Notes: generated by a model from the letters alone, not told the origin. A DNA stretch of 64,000 nucleotides from AP-16 sp963755055 (GCA_963755055.1 CAVWIS010000017.1:1-64000), one strand, 5' to 3'. Counted from the first letter of the stretch, positions 28,267 through 37,064 are shown. Numbers and translations are program-made.

Positions 28267-28419
28267 TGGTGACGTTGCCCTGAGGAGCTGCGGTTCCCGC
28301 AACGACGCCGGATCATGCCCGAACCGCCGGGAATCCGCTCGTGCGGGAAGCCGGCAACGCGTTGGGATTTTCGCACCGGCACACGTTCATTTTCGCCAAT
28401 TCGGATGCTAGCTTCTCGC

Positions 28420-30270
28420 ATGCCCAGAATTTCCCGGCGCGATTTCCTCAATGGCGCGGCGCGCGCGATCGCCGCGGGGCTGACGCCGGCCGCGCAGGTC
28501 AAGGCGGATCCCTCGCGCTGCCCGCCGGTGCTGACCGGCCTGCGCGGCCAGCATATCGGCTCCTTCGAGGTGGCGCATCAAATCGCCCGCGAGGGGACGC
28601 GCAACTTGCTGGACGACGTGGCGGTCGACGAGAGCTACGATCTGGTCGTGGTCGGCGGCGGCATCAGCGGCCTTGCCGCCGCCTGGTTCTACCGCCGCGC
28701 CGTCGGGCCCGGCGCCAAAATCCTTGTCCTCGACAACCACGACGATTTCGGCGGGCATGCCAAGCGCAACGAGTTCGCGCTCGACGGACGGCTGATCATC
28801 GGCTATGGCGGCAGCCAGTCGATCCAGTCGCCGAAGACGTTGTACAGCGCCGTCGCACAAGGATTGTTGCGCGATCTCGGCGTCGACGTCGACCGCTTCG
28901 AGACCGCGTTCGATCGCTCGCTCTACTCCTCGCTCGGCCTCTCTCGCGCCGTCTTCTTCGCCCGCGAGGCGTTCGGGCGCGACGCGCTGGTGACCGGCGA
29001 TGCCATGAGCTATTCGGCCGACGGCCTCACCCGTCGGCTCAGCAATCCCCGGCCGGTCGCGGACTTCGTTGCGGATTTTCCCATATCCAATGCCGGCAAG
29101 GCTCAGCTCATCGAGCTCTATTCCGGCAGCCGCGACCCGCTCGCCGGAAAGCCCGTCGAGGACAAGCTCGCTCTGCTCAAGACCACCAGCTACCGCGACT
29201 ACCTGACGAAGATTTTTGGTTGCGGCGAGGAGGTGGCGAACTGTTTCCAGGGCCGCACTCTCGGCTTCTTCGGGCTCGGCTGCGATGCGGTTCCCGCCGC
29301 CGATGTCCGCGGGCTCGGCTATCCGGGATTTGCCGGCCTCGGTTTGCCGACGGACGTGCACGCCGAATGGCAGGAGCCCTACATCTATCATTTCCCCGAC
29401 GGCAACGCGGCGCTCGCCCGCCTGCTGGTCCGCTCGCTCGTCCCCGACGTCGCGCCCGGCCGCACCATGGACGACATCGTGCTGGCGCGGTTCGAATACG
29501 ACCGTCTCGATCGCGACGGAAACGTCCGCATCCGTCTCAACTCGACCTGTATCGACGTCCGCCAGGCGGGCGACCAGGTCCTGGTCGGCTATGTCCGGGC
29601 CGCCAGGCCGCGCCGCATCGCCGCCCGCCACGTCGTGCTCGCCTGTTTCCACATGGTCATCCCGCACATCGCGCCGGGTCTGCCGGAGGCGCAGCGCCAG
29701 GCGCTCGCGCAGAACGTCAAGACGCCGATCGTCTACACCAACGTGCTGGTGCGCAACTGGCACGCCTGGACGAAGCTGAAGATTTTTGACGTCTCCGCGC
29801 CGATGTCGTTCTTCAGCCAGGTGGCGCTCGATTTTCCCGTCAGCCTCGGCGGCTACCGCCACCCGAGCGACCCGGCGGAGCCGATCCTGCTGCACCTGGT
29901 GCATGTGCCCGGGGCACCCAGGTCGGGGCTCGACGCCCGCAGCCAGTTCCGCGTCGGCGCCGCAAGGCTGCTCGATCTGACGTTTGCGGATTTCGAGGCG
30001 CAGATCGTCGACCAGCTCGACCGCATCCTTGGTCCCGGAGGATTCTCCGCCGCGCGCGACATTGCGGCGATCACCGTCAACCGCTGGCCGCACGGCTACG
30101 GCTACGTGGCGAACTCGCTGTTCGACGGCGATGACTACGAGGAGACCGTCGGGCGTGCCCGGCAGACGGCGGGGCGCGTGGCGATCGCCAACTCCGATGC
30201 CGGCGGCGATGCCTATGCGCATCTCGCCATCGACCAAGCCGAGCGCGCCGTGCGCGAACTGCTGGCTTGA
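28420..30270 (+). CDS. Tat-exported FAD-dependent amine oxidoreductase (spermidine-dehydrogenase-like)
   Basis: A 616-residue protein. The chosen start (28420) gives MPRISRRDFLNGAARAIAAG, a clear twin-arginine signal, so it folds with FAD in the cytoplasm and is exported. The FAD site is VVVGGGISGLAAAWFYRR with an acidic residue at the end of the next strand (LVLDNHDDFGGHAKR). The HAKRNEF and GYGGSQSI segments and the C-terminal PHGYGYV recall spermidine dehydrogenase-like NAD(P)-binding proteins. The substrate may be a polyamine but this is not proven. The frame is open to 28315 without better start evidence. Confidence 0.85.
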   Translation: MPRISRRDFLNGAARAIAAGLTPAAQVKADPSRCPPVLTGLRGQHIGSFEVAHQIAREGTRNLLDDVAVDESYDLVVVGGGISGLAAAWFYRRAVGPGAKILVLDNHDDFGGHAKRNEFALDGRLIIGYGGSQSIQSPKTLYSAVAQGLLRDLGVDVDRFETAFDRSLYSSLGLSRAVFFAREAFGRDALVTGDAMSYSADGLTRRLSNPRPVADFVADFPISNAGKAQLIELYSGSRDPLAGKPVEDKLALLKTTSYRDYLTKIFGCGEEVANCFQGRTLGFFGLGCDAVPAADVRGLGYPGFAGLGLPTDVHAEWQEPYIYHFPDGNAALARLLVRSLVPDVAPGRTMDDIVLARFEYDRLDRDGNVRIRLNSTCIDVRQAGDQVLVGYVRAARPRRIAARHVVLACFHMVIPHIAPGLPEAQRQALAQNVKTPIVYTNVLVRNWHAWTKLKIFDVSAPMSFFSQVALDFPVSLGGYRHPSDPAEPILLHLVHVPGAPRSGLDARSQFRVGAARLLDLTFADFEAQIVDQLDRILGPGGFSAARDIAAITVNRWPHGYGYVANSLFDGDDYEETVGRARQTAGRVAIANSDAGGDAYAHLAIDQAERAVRELLA

Positions 30271-30304
30271 GGCGTTGCGCGGCGCCGCGGCGCGCCGCCC
30301 GCTA

Positions 30305-30577
30305 TCAGTAGCAGCGCACCCGGCGCAGCTTTCCCGAACGGGTTCGCGCATAGCAGCGTCCGTCGTGCGACGCCGCCGCCCCGATGATACCGCCGGCGGC
30401 CGCGCCGATGACGCCGCCCGCCACCGCTCCGCCGAGCGAGCGCGTCGCCAAGCCACCGATCACCGCACCGGTGCCGCCGCCCACCACCGCGCCGCCCACC
30501 GCGTCGTAGTCGCGCCGCGACTGTGCGCAGCCGGTCAGCATCAGGCCGACCATGGCCACGACGAACACTATTCTCAT
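30305..30577 (-). CDS. Small glycine-zipper lipoprotein
   Basis: 90 residues. An N-terminal lipoprotein signal with lipobox LTGC (Cys about 17) is followed by a glycine-zipper region (GGAVVGGGTGAVIGGLA, GGVIGAAAGGIIGAAAS) and a basic C-terminus with two Cys. Such proteins insert into or bind the outer membrane. It is tail-to-tail with the FAD oxidoreductase gene and 34 bases away. Confidence 0.8.
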   Translation of the reverse strand: MRIVFVVAMVGLMLTGCAQSRRDYDAVGGAVVGGGTGAVIGGLATRSLGGAVAGGVIGAAAGGIIGAAASHDGRCYARTRSGKLRRVRCY

Positions 30578-30701
30578 CGATGTGTCCCCGCTCGCCCGGC
30601 CCGAATCCAGCCAGGAGATTCTCACCCGCCTGACGCTTTCGCCGCTCAATGTGGGGAAAATTTGGTCGCTTCGTGTCGCCGATGGGAAATGGGCATCGCG
30701 C

Positions 30702-31331
30702 TCAAGCGGTCCTGGTCCTGAGATAATGCCGGCGCGCCTTGGCGCGGTTTCCGCACGACGTCATGTCGCACCAGCGCCGGGTTGCGGTCTTGCTGCGGTC
30801 GACGAACAGCCACAGGCATTCCTCGTTGGCGCAGCGGCGAATGTCGGCGCGCTCACCCTTGAGCATGAGGTCAGCGGCGGACCACAGGACCGGCGCGAGC
30901 AGGGCGGTCGCTGAGGTCGGCTCGCTGTCGACCCGCCACGCGAAGCCGCGCTCCGCGCGGGCGATCGCGCGCCGCGCCGGGGCCGCCGCCAGGGCGCGAT
31001 CGAGTGCGTCGAGGTCGGCCTCCGCGACGTCCTCGCCGCCGGCCAGTGCGGTGAAGATCCGGTAGATCGTCTCGCGCAGGACGATCGCCTCCGCAACAAG
31101 CTTTTCCGCCTCGGCGGGATGCCGGCGTGCCCGATCCACCGTCCGGCGCAGCGCCTGCGGGCCGAAGCCCAGCGCACCTGCGGCCCAGCTCATCAGATCG
31201 GCGAAGCCGCCGATGGTTTCGATGGGCGCCGGCCGGCCGCGCCAGAACCGGGTGTTCGCATAGCCGAGACAGAGGTCGTCGCGGGGAGCCGGAACCAGCA
31301 CGGTCCCGGCGGAGTGCCGATGGGCGGTCAT
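30702..31331 (-). CDS. CGNR zinc-finger protein (putative stress-responsive regulator)
   Basis: 209 residues. The N-terminal three quarters match the ABATE domain that accompanies CGNR fingers (LCLGYANTRFWRG near the start). The C-terminal finger is CANEECLWLFVDRS followed by RRWCDMTSCGNRAKARRHY, with four Cys able to bind zinc and the CGNR signature. These proteins are thought to be DNA-binding. It is divergent from the AraC-type gene across a short region that holds two related palindromes, so self-regulation is plausible. The frame is open to 32261 on the minus strand, but that is antisense to the AraC gene. Confidence 0.87.
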   Translation of the reverse strand: MTAHRHSAGTVLVPAPRDDLCLGYANTRFWRGRPAPIETIGGFADLMSWAAGALGFGPQALRRTVDRARRHPAEAEKLVAEAIVLRETIYRIFTALAGGEDVAEADLDALDRALAAAPARRAIARAERGFAWRVDSEPTSATALLAPVLWSAADLMLKGERADIRRCANEECLWLFVDRSKTATRRWCDMTSCGNRAKARRHYLRTRTA

Positions 31332-31341
31332 GGGGCATTCT

Positions 31342-31357
31342 AACCTCCTTGGAGGTT
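31342..31357. promoter_or_regulatory. Operator-like palindrome 1
   Basis: AACCTCC-TT-GGAGGTT, a perfect 7-bp inverted repeat with a 2-base spacer, overlapping the first bases of the -35 box of the rightward promoter and lying just upstream of the CGNR start on the other strand. It suits a dimeric regulator, perhaps the CGNR protein. Confidence 0.5.
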
Positions 31358-31384
31358 GACAGCCAGAGGGCTGCGCTCTACCTT
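31356..31384 (+). promoter_or_regulatory. Putative sigma-70-type promoter of the AraC/VOC group
   Basis: A consensus -35 TTGACA (31356-31361) stands exactly 17 bases before TACCTT (31379-31384), followed about 20 bases later by the first ATG (31404). Palindromes lie over its -35 end and just after its -10. Confidence 0.5.
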
Positions 31385-31385
31385 G

Positions 31386-31401
31386 AACCACCAAGGGGGT
31401 T
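31386..31401. promoter_or_regulatory. Operator-like palindrome 2
   Basis: AACCACCAAGGGGGTT is an imperfect version of palindrome 1 with the same AACC...GGTT ends and length. It lies where transcription would start, which suits a repressor. Confidence 0.4.
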
Positions 31402-31403
31402 AG

Positions 31404-32285
31404 ATGGGCGAGACAACCGTCCCGCCAAGGGAGAGATGCCCGATGGCAGCCACCACCCTCATGCAGTCCCCGTTGCTCTCGGTCTTTGATTACCGCTGCG
31501 ATGCCGGTCCGTCCGACGTGCCCTACATCGAGCGCCATGACGGTCATTCGGTGACCTATGTGCGCAAGGGCAGCTTCGGCTACCGGGTCGGGGGCGAGGC
31601 CTTCGAGCTGGTGGCCGGGTCGATCCTGGTCGGCCATGCGGGCGACGAGTACATGTGCACCCACGATCATCATGTCTGCGGCGACGAGTGCCTGTCGTTC
31701 CAGCTGACGCCGGAGCTGGTCGACGTGATCGATCATCGCGCGACGACCTGGCGGACCGGAGCCGTGGCACCGCGGTCCGAGCTGGTGGTGATCGGCGAGC
31801 TGGCGCAGGCGGCCGCCGAGGGCAGGAGCGACGTCGGCCTCGACGAGGTCGGGCTGGTGCTCGCCGCGCGGGTCGTCGCCGCCGTGGCCGACCGCAAGCC
31901 GTCGCCGCAGGCTCCCGGGCGCGATCGCCAGCGTGTCGTCGAAGCCGCGCTGTGGATCGACGCGCATGCGCCCGAGCCGATCTGTCTCGACAGCATCGCC
32001 GCCAAGGCTGGGCTCAGCCCGTTTCATTTCCTGCGGCTCTTCGCAAAAGTGCTCGGCGTGACGCCGCATCAGTATCTGGTGCGCTCGCGTCTGCGCCATG
32101 CGGCGCGGCTGCTGGCCGATCGCGCCCGCTCCATCACCGATGTCGCGTTCGATGTCGGATTCGGCGATCTCTCCAACTTCGTGCGCACATTTCACCGGGC
32201 GGCCGGTGTCTCGCCGCGCAAATTTCGCGAAGCCGGAAAGGCGGAGCGCAAGATTCTCCAAGAGCGGATGGCGGCGCCCGCGTAA
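31404..32285 (+). CDS. AraC-family transcriptional regulator
   Basis: 293 residues. The C-terminal third holds the two helix-turn-helix motifs of the AraC family (LDSIAAKAGLSPFHFLRLFAKVLGVTP... and ITDVAFDVGFGDLSNFVRTFHRAAGVSPRKFR in shortened form). The N-terminal half is a cupin-like sensor with HDGHSVTYVRKGSFGYRV and a Cys/His-rich patch CTHDHHVCGDEC, which could bind metal or react with thiols or electrophiles. Starts at 31404 and 31443 are both possible. The VOC gene follows after 29 bases. Confidence 0.9.
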   Translation: MGETTVPPRERCPMAATTLMQSPLLSVFDYRCDAGPSDVPYIERHDGHSVTYVRKGSFGYRVGGEAFELVAGSILVGHAGDEYMCTHDHHVCGDECLSFQLTPELVDVIDHRATTWRTGAVAPRSELVVIGELAQAAAEGRSDVGLDEVGLVLAARVVAAVADRKPSPQAPGRDRQRVVEAALWIDAHAPEPICLDSIAAKAGLSPFHFLRLFAKVLGVTPHQYLVRSRLRHAARLLADRARSITDVAFDVGFGDLSNFVRTFHRAAGVSPRKFREAGKAERKILQERMAAPA

Positions 32286-32314
32286 ATACCTGACCTCCGA
32301 AACAGGAGGTCATC

Positions 32315-32680
32315 ATGTACGATCACATCGGATTGAAAGTCGCAAACCTCGACGCCAGCGTGCGCTTCTATGAGGCCGCGCTTGCCGGGCTCGGCCATGT
32401 GCTGTCCTCGCGCGATGCCTCGGGCGCCGGATTCGGCCCGCCGGGCGCGCCGGCCTTGTGGCTCTATGCCGCGGCGAACGCGAAGACCCAGGGCACGCAT
32501 GTGGCGTTCCGCGCGCCCGACCGCGCGGCCGTCGATCGCTTCCACCGCGACGGCCTTGGCGCCGGTGGTCGCGATCATGGAGCGCCCGGGCTGCGCGCCG
32601 ACTACAGCCCGACTTACTACGCGGCGTTCCTGATCGATCCCGACGGCAACAACGTCGAGGCCGTATGCCTCGATCGCTGA
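32315..32680 (+). CDS. VOC (glyoxalase/bleomycin-resistance fold) protein
   Basis: 121 residues starting MYDHIGLKVANLDASVRFYE, with AGGAGG just before the ATG. A single VOC domain: metal-site candidates are His4 and the late Glu in DPDGNNVEAVCLDR. Family members include dioxygenases, isomerases and antibiotic-binding proteins. It is probably co-expressed with the AraC-like regulator and may be its target. Confidence 0.85.
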   Translation: MYDHIGLKVANLDASVRFYEAALAGLGHVLSSRDASGAGFGPPGAPALWLYAAANAKTQGTHVAFRAPDRAAVDRFHRDGLGAGGRDHGAPGLRADYSPTYYAAFLIDPDGNNVEAVCLDR

Positions 32681-32714
32681 CGTCGTCCAGGCAAGCAACA
32701 AGCGAGGTTCAGCA

Positions 32715-33257
32715 ATGACAGCGAGCGCATCGCCATTTCTTCATACGCTGGAGTCCGACGGTCCGGCCGCCGATCGCCACGGACGGATGGATCTCTATGG
32801 CTGGCTGGTCGGCTCCTGGGATCTCGACGTCACGAGGTTCCTCGAGGATGGCTCGATACGGCGGCGGCCCGGCGAATGGCATTTCGGATGGGCGCTGGAA
32901 GGCCGCGCGATCCAGGATGTCTGGATCGTACCGCCGCGCGGCGCCGGACGCGCGGGCGATGCGGCGGCAAACGTCGACGTCTACGGCACGACGCTGCGGG
33001 TCTACGACCCGCGGATCGACGCCTGGCACATCCAGTGGACCGATCCGGTGACGCAGACCTATCTGACGATGATCGGACGCCGGGAGGGTCGGGATATCGT
33101 CCAGCTCGGCCAGGATGCCGCGGGACAGCGGATCCGATGGAGCTTTTCCGAGATTACGCCGGACTCATTTCGCTGGCGTGGCGAGGTATCCGCCGACGAA
33201 GGGTCCACGTGGCGCCTGACCGTCGAGTTCTTCGCCCGCCGCGCCGGTGCGACTTGA
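32715..33257 (+). CDS. Hypothetical protein, DUF1579-like beta-barrel
   Basis: 180 residues. Sequence blocks such as WLVGSWDLDVTRFLEDGS, WHFGWALEGRAIQDVW, TTLRVYDPRIDAWHIQWTDP and FSEITPDSFRWRGEVSADEG look like the lipocalin-like fold of DUF1579-type proteins, where W/R pairs recur in the strands. No catalytic motif was recognised. It lies 34 bases after the VOC gene on the same strand. Confidence 0.65.
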   Translation: MTASASPFLHTLESDGPAADRHGRMDLYGWLVGSWDLDVTRFLEDGSIRRRPGEWHFGWALEGRAIQDVWIVPPRGAGRAGDAAANVDVYGTTLRVYDPRIDAWHIQWTDPVTQTYLTMIGRREGRDIVQLGQDAAGQRIRWSFSEITPDSFRWRGEVSADEGSTWRLTVEFFARRAGAT

Positions 33258-33369
33258 GGCGCATGAATGACGCCGATCGTCCGTCATCCTATCGTCGGGC
33301 AGACGGTCGGTGATTCCAAACGCGGCGGAGGTCGCCAGCCGCGAAGCTGCGAGCGAGGAGAAGACCAGC

Positions 33370-34017
33370 ATGGCTGAACCGAGCGGTATCCCTTGCCCGG
33401 AAGAGTACTGGCTGTTCGACACTGCCATCGGGTGGTGCGGCATCGCCTGGACCACCACCGGCGTGACCAGGCTGCAACTGCCGGAACGCGACAGTGCGGC
33501 GACCGAACGGCGGCTGACCAGACGCTCGGCAACCGCCGCTTCCGGCCTGCCGCCGAATGCCGCGCAGACAGTCGAGCTGGTGCGCTGCTATCTCGGCGGC
33601 GCGCGCGTCGACTTCTCGCCCGCCACCCTCGACCTTACCGGCGTGAGCCTGTTCCATCGGAAGATCTACGATGCGGCGCGCCTGGTCGGCTTCGGGGAGA
33701 CCGCCACCTACGGCGACATTGCCGAGCGGGCCGGCTCGCCCGGAGCAGCGCGCGGAGTCGGTCAGGCGATGGCGCGCAATCCCGTCCCCCTCATCATTCC
33801 GTGCCATCGGATCCTGGCAGCCGGCAACCGGATCGGCGGGTTTTCGGCTTTCGGCGGGACGTCCACCAAGCAACATTTGCTGGCGCTGGAAGGCGTGCGC
33901 CTCGGCGTGCCGGACCCGCCGCGAAAACCGTCCCGCTACGGGCAACTCGATCTGTTCGCCGGATCGGGCGTGGCACGGAAAGCTCCCGTATCCCCATCGC
34001 CACAGCGGCGTGCTTAA
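33370..34017 (+). CDS. Methylated-DNA-[protein]-cysteine S-methyltransferase
   Basis: A 215-residue suicide repair protein that removes alkyl groups from O6-alkylguanine. The active-site Cys is in VPLIIPCHRILAAG, and the DNA-binding region before it reads GFGETATYGDIAERAG with a helix-turn-helix. The residues after PCHR (GGFSAFGGTSTKQHLLALEG) are also typical. The C-terminal extension (about 25 residues) is longer than usual. Start at 33370 with GAGGAG upstream. Its nearness to an AraC-type regulator with a Cys-rich patch recalls the Ada response, but the regulator has no Ada methyl-acceptor motif. Confidence 0.92.
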   Translation: MAEPSGIPCPEEYWLFDTAIGWCGIAWTTTGVTRLQLPERDSAATERRLTRRSATAASGLPPNAAQTVELVRCYLGGARVDFSPATLDLTGVSLFHRKIYDAARLVGFGETATYGDIAERAGSPGAARGVGQAMARNPVPLIIPCHRILAAGNRIGGFSAFGGTSTKQHLLALEGVRLGVPDPPRKPSRYGQLDLFAGSGVARKAPVSPSPQRRA

Positions 34018-34079
34018 CGCCTCGTTAACGCCTCTGTAGTTCTACTAGGGTCGGCTCGTGGGGGTGTGGAGTATGCGTC

Positions 34080-34556
34080 ATGGAACGAGCACCCGACCTC
34101 GCCGATGGCGATAGCCAGGCCGAGGAGCTCGATCGGCTTGTGACCGAGCTGCGTTACGCCACGCGCCATCATGACTGGAACCCGCCGCCGCAGCTGATCG
34201 CCGCTATCGCGGACTGGCATGCTCGCGCGATGGCGTCGGCGCGAACCAACCTTTGGATTCCCGGCATGGCCGGCTGCGCTGACCGTTTGGTCGAGGCCGC
34301 CCTCGGCCGCTTCCACGCCCGCCAGGTATCGGCGGCAATCGGACGGCTCCATTCCGAGAATGCTTCGCTGAAGGCGGAGCTGGTGCGGGCGCTCGCCTGC
34401 ATTCGTTTCTACGCGACAGGCACCGAGGATGAGGGGCGGCGCGCCGTCGCCGCCCTTGCGGGCTTGCTGGCGGACCGGCCCGTTGAGCAGACGACCCTCG
34501 TGCCGGGATTTGCCGAGACGCGCACGCTCCGGCCGACCAGCCAGGTTTTCGACTGA
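34080..34556 (+). CDS. Hypothetical protein
   Basis: 158 residues, mostly helical and polar. Features are an acidic start (ERAPDLADGDSQAEELDRL), a middle segment with Trp (NPPPQLIAAIADWHARAM, LWIPGMAGCADRL) and a likely coiled stretch (IGRLHSENASLKAELVRAL). No family was recognised. The start ATG at 34080 lacks a strong ribosome site, though the coding look of the frame is good. Confidence 0.6.
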   Translation: MERAPDLADGDSQAEELDRLVTELRYATRHHDWNPPPQLIAAIADWHARAMASARTNLWIPGMAGCADRLVEAALGRFHARQVSAAIGRLHSENASLKAELVRALACIRFYATGTEDEGRRAVAALAGLLADRPVEQTTLVPGFAETRTLRPTSQVFD

Positions 34557-34766
34557 GCGAGCAGGTTCCGCCAAACAGGTCTGTTCGTGCACGCAGGCCA
34601 GGCGCTGCGAAGCCTGGCCCCTTTGCCCGGCAAATCGGCTGCACGCCCTACCAAGAAACCATCAGCAGGCAGAGCCGGAACCGCCCGGTGAACCCCGCGT
34701 TCGATTAGGAGCGCTGGACATCCAGCGGAGCACGTCGATACCGGGGTGGGATGATGGGAGCTGGAC

Positions 34767-36029
34767 ATGTCCTCGATCCATGACGAGCCGCTTCGCGAGC
34801 TCGAGCCCCCGAACCTCCTCACGCCCATGGACACGCCGGAGCCGCCGGTTGATCCGGCCAGGCGCGAGGGCAGCGAGCCGGAGCGTAGTCCCGAGCGCAT
34901 CGAGGAGAGCGAGCCGGGACGCATTCCCCAGCGCATGGAGGAAAGCGAGCCGGAGCGGATTCCCCAGCGCGTCGAGGAGAGAATGAATCTCGCGCCGCGC
35001 CCGAAGCCGCCGGCTGCGCCGATCGTGCCGCGAACCCGCGGACGCCGTGTTGTCTGGGCCGCCATGACGGTGGCTGGCGCCATGGCGTGCTTTGCTGCCG
35101 GGGCCGCGATGCCGGTGCTCACCAGGCACTTCACCGCTACCGCGCCGCGGGCGGCGGACGCCAAGGATGCGCGGCGCAGCGAACCCGCCGCGGAGCCGAA
35201 GAACGCTGCCGAGCCGAAGAAGCAGGAAACCAGCCCGCAACCCTCGGCGGGCTCGAATGTCCCCGCGGCGGGCGGCCCTTCCACCAACCAGGAGAACACC
35301 GGCAATGCGACCACGCGTTCTGCTGCAGTGCCGTGCGACCGGCAGACCTGGCCCAATTACGGCCAGGATTGTCTCAAGCGGCCGGAAGCCGAGGCGACGG
35401 CTCCGGCCGTGCGGACGGTGATGCCCGATCGCAATCCCGACGGCACGCCGCGGGCGCCGCAGCCGGCCGCGGCCAGCCCCCCCGCCGCTCAGCCGGCAGC
35501 TCCGGCGCAGGCCGCTCCCGTCGCCCCGCAAAACGCCGCCCAGCCGGCACAGCAGAGCCCTGCGCCCGCCGCAACCCAGAACGCCGCGGCCGGGGCGGCT
35601 GCCGCCCCGCCGAAGGAGATCGTGCGGACGCCGGAGGAATCCCAGCCGCAGCGCCGCGCCGAGACGCGATCGTGGGAACGCCACCGGCGCCATTCCCGCC
35701 GGACCGAGAGCCGGCAGGCGTACCGGCCGGGCGATGTCGACCGCGAGGCCGCGCGCGAGGATCGCGCCAGGGGGCGCGCGGAGAGGCGGACCACGGCTGA
35801 CTCCGACGCACAGGCGCAGGACGAGCCGGCGCAGGCGGACCGCCGCGACACGCGCGAGATGCGGAGCTCGGGCAACCGCCGCTACCGGGACAACGAGGGC
35901 TCGCGCCGCGAGCAGGTCGGTGACACCACCACCTCGCGCTCACGCGGCGACGAGGACGGCCCCATCGGCCGACCCGCACCGAGGGATCGGGGCTTCTTCC
36001 TGTTCCGGCCATTCGAAAAGGAATGGTAG
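34767..36029 (+). CDS. Membrane-anchored low-complexity protein with 12-residue repeats
   Basis: 420 residues. The N-terminal cytoplasmic part contains three tandem copies of a 12-residue repeat (SEPERSPERIEE and variants, residues about 36-72). One membrane helix follows (VVWAAMTVAGAMACFAAGAAMPVL). The periplasmic part is Ala/Pro-rich, with one short ordered-looking patch CDRQTWPNYGQDC whose two Cys may form a disulfide, and an Arg-rich tail ending FFLFRPFEKEW. It is probably a cell-envelope protein common in Bradyrhizobiaceae. No function is known. Confidence 0.7.
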   Translation: MSSIHDEPLRELEPPNLLTPMDTPEPPVDPARREGSEPERSPERIEESEPGRIPQRMEESEPERIPQRVEERMNLAPRPKPPAAPIVPRTRGRRVVWAAMTVAGAMACFAAGAAMPVLTRHFTATAPRAADAKDARRSEPAAEPKNAAEPKKQETSPQPSAGSNVPAAGGPSTNQENTGNATTRSAAVPCDRQTWPNYGQDCLKRPEAEATAPAVRTVMPDRNPDGTPRAPQPAAASPPAAQPAAPAQAAPVAPQNAAQPAQQSPAPAATQNAAAGAAAAPPKEIVRTPEESQPQRRAETRSWERHRRHSRRTESRQAYRPGDVDREAAREDRARGRAERRTTADSDAQAQDEPAQADRRDTREMRSSGNRRYRDNEGSRREQVGDTTTSRSRGDEDGPIGRPAPRDRGFFLFRPFEKEW

Positions 36030-36179
36030 GCTTGCTCGGAATTCGGCGGGCTTGATCGGCGCCGCCGAGATCGACAAATCCCGGAGATTCGGTTTCGAAT
36101 GGGCGCGCCGCGTGCAGCGGCGCGCCGAGACTTTTGCTCCGTCGTCGAAACGGGCCTGATCGCCGGAAAGGGCAGGGGG

Positions 36180-37064
36180 ATGTTCCAGAATTTCGCAGTT
36201 GCCGATTTCCAGACGTCGGGGGCGCGCATTCATTATCGCCACGGCGGCAGCGGGCCGCCCCTGCTGCTGCTCCACGGCAACCCGCTGAGCCACGTGTCGT
36301 GGCACCGCATGGCCGGCCGCCTGGCCGACCGTTTCCACGTGGTCGCCGCCGACCTGCGCGGCTATGGCGACAGCGTCGGGCCGGAAGACGGCGGCGACAA
36401 CCACGTCAACTATTCGTTCCGCGCCATGGCGCAGGATCAGGTCGAGCTGATGCGCCATCTCGGCTACGAAAAATTCTTCGTCGCCGGGCATGACCGCGGC
36501 GCCCGGACGACGCACCGCATGTGCCTCGACCACCCCGATCGGGTGCAGAAGGCCGCGGTGGTCGACATCCTGCCCAGCCGCCACATCTGGACGCATGCCA
36601 GCAAGCAATGGGCCATGTCGTCGTGGCACTGGTTGTTCATGGCGCAGCCCTACGATTTTCCCGAGCGCATGATGTCGGCGGTTCCTGCCGCCTGGTACAT
36701 GGAGAAGAAGCTGTCGAAGCCCGGCATCGGGCTGTCCTTCATGGATCCGCGGGCCTTCGCCGAGTACGTGCGCTGCTTCACCTGGAAGACGATCCGCGGC
36801 TCCTGCGAGGACTACCGCGCCTGCGCGACCTGCGACCTCGACATGGACGAGGCGGATTTCGCCCGCGGGCACAAGGTGCAGTGTCCGCTGCTCGTGGTGT
36901 GGGGCGCGAAAAGCCATACTGGACGAGTCTACGGCGACGCGCTCGGGATCTGGCGGGACTACGGCGTCGAGGTGAGCGGCGGACCGGTCGATTGCGGTCA
37001 TTACGTGCCGGAGGAAGCGCCGGAGGCGACACTGGAGTGGTTTTTCCGGCATTTTGCACCGTGA
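36180..37064 (+). CDS. Haloacetate (fluoroacetate-type) dehalogenase, alpha/beta hydrolase
   Basis: A 294-residue hydrolase. By comparison with fluoroacetate dehalogenase of Rhodopseudomonas, the nucleophile is Asp105 in GHDRGAR, with Arg106 and Arg109 to hold the carboxylate. Acid Asp129 is in VVDILPS, the halide pocket His150-Trp151 in SSWHW with Tyr212 in EDYRA, and base His274 in CGHYVPEEAPE. All spacings fit the model enzyme closely. It should hydrolyse fluoro- or chloroacetate to glycolate. The ATG at 36180 was chosen over 36099 because the family start MFQNF is there. Confidence 0.85.
   Translation: MFQNFAVADFQTSGARIHYRHGGSGPPLLLLHGNPLSHVSWHRMAGRLADRFHVVAADLRGYGDSVGPEDGGDNHVNYSFRAMAQDQVELMRHLGYEKFFVAGHDRGARTTHRMCLDHPDRVQKAAVVDILPSRHIWTHASKQWAMSSWHWLFMAQPYDFPERMMSAVPAAWYMEKKLSKPGIGLSFMDPRAFAEYVRCFTWKTIRGSCEDYRACATCDLDMDEADFARGHKVQCPLLVVWGAKSHTGRVYGDALGIWRDYGVEVSGGPVDCGHYVPEEAPEATLEWFFRHFAP

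Noticed and set aside
34870..34985. Possible CRISPR array
   Set aside because: The repeats are coding, adjacent and without unique spacers. They encode a 12-residue protein repeat.
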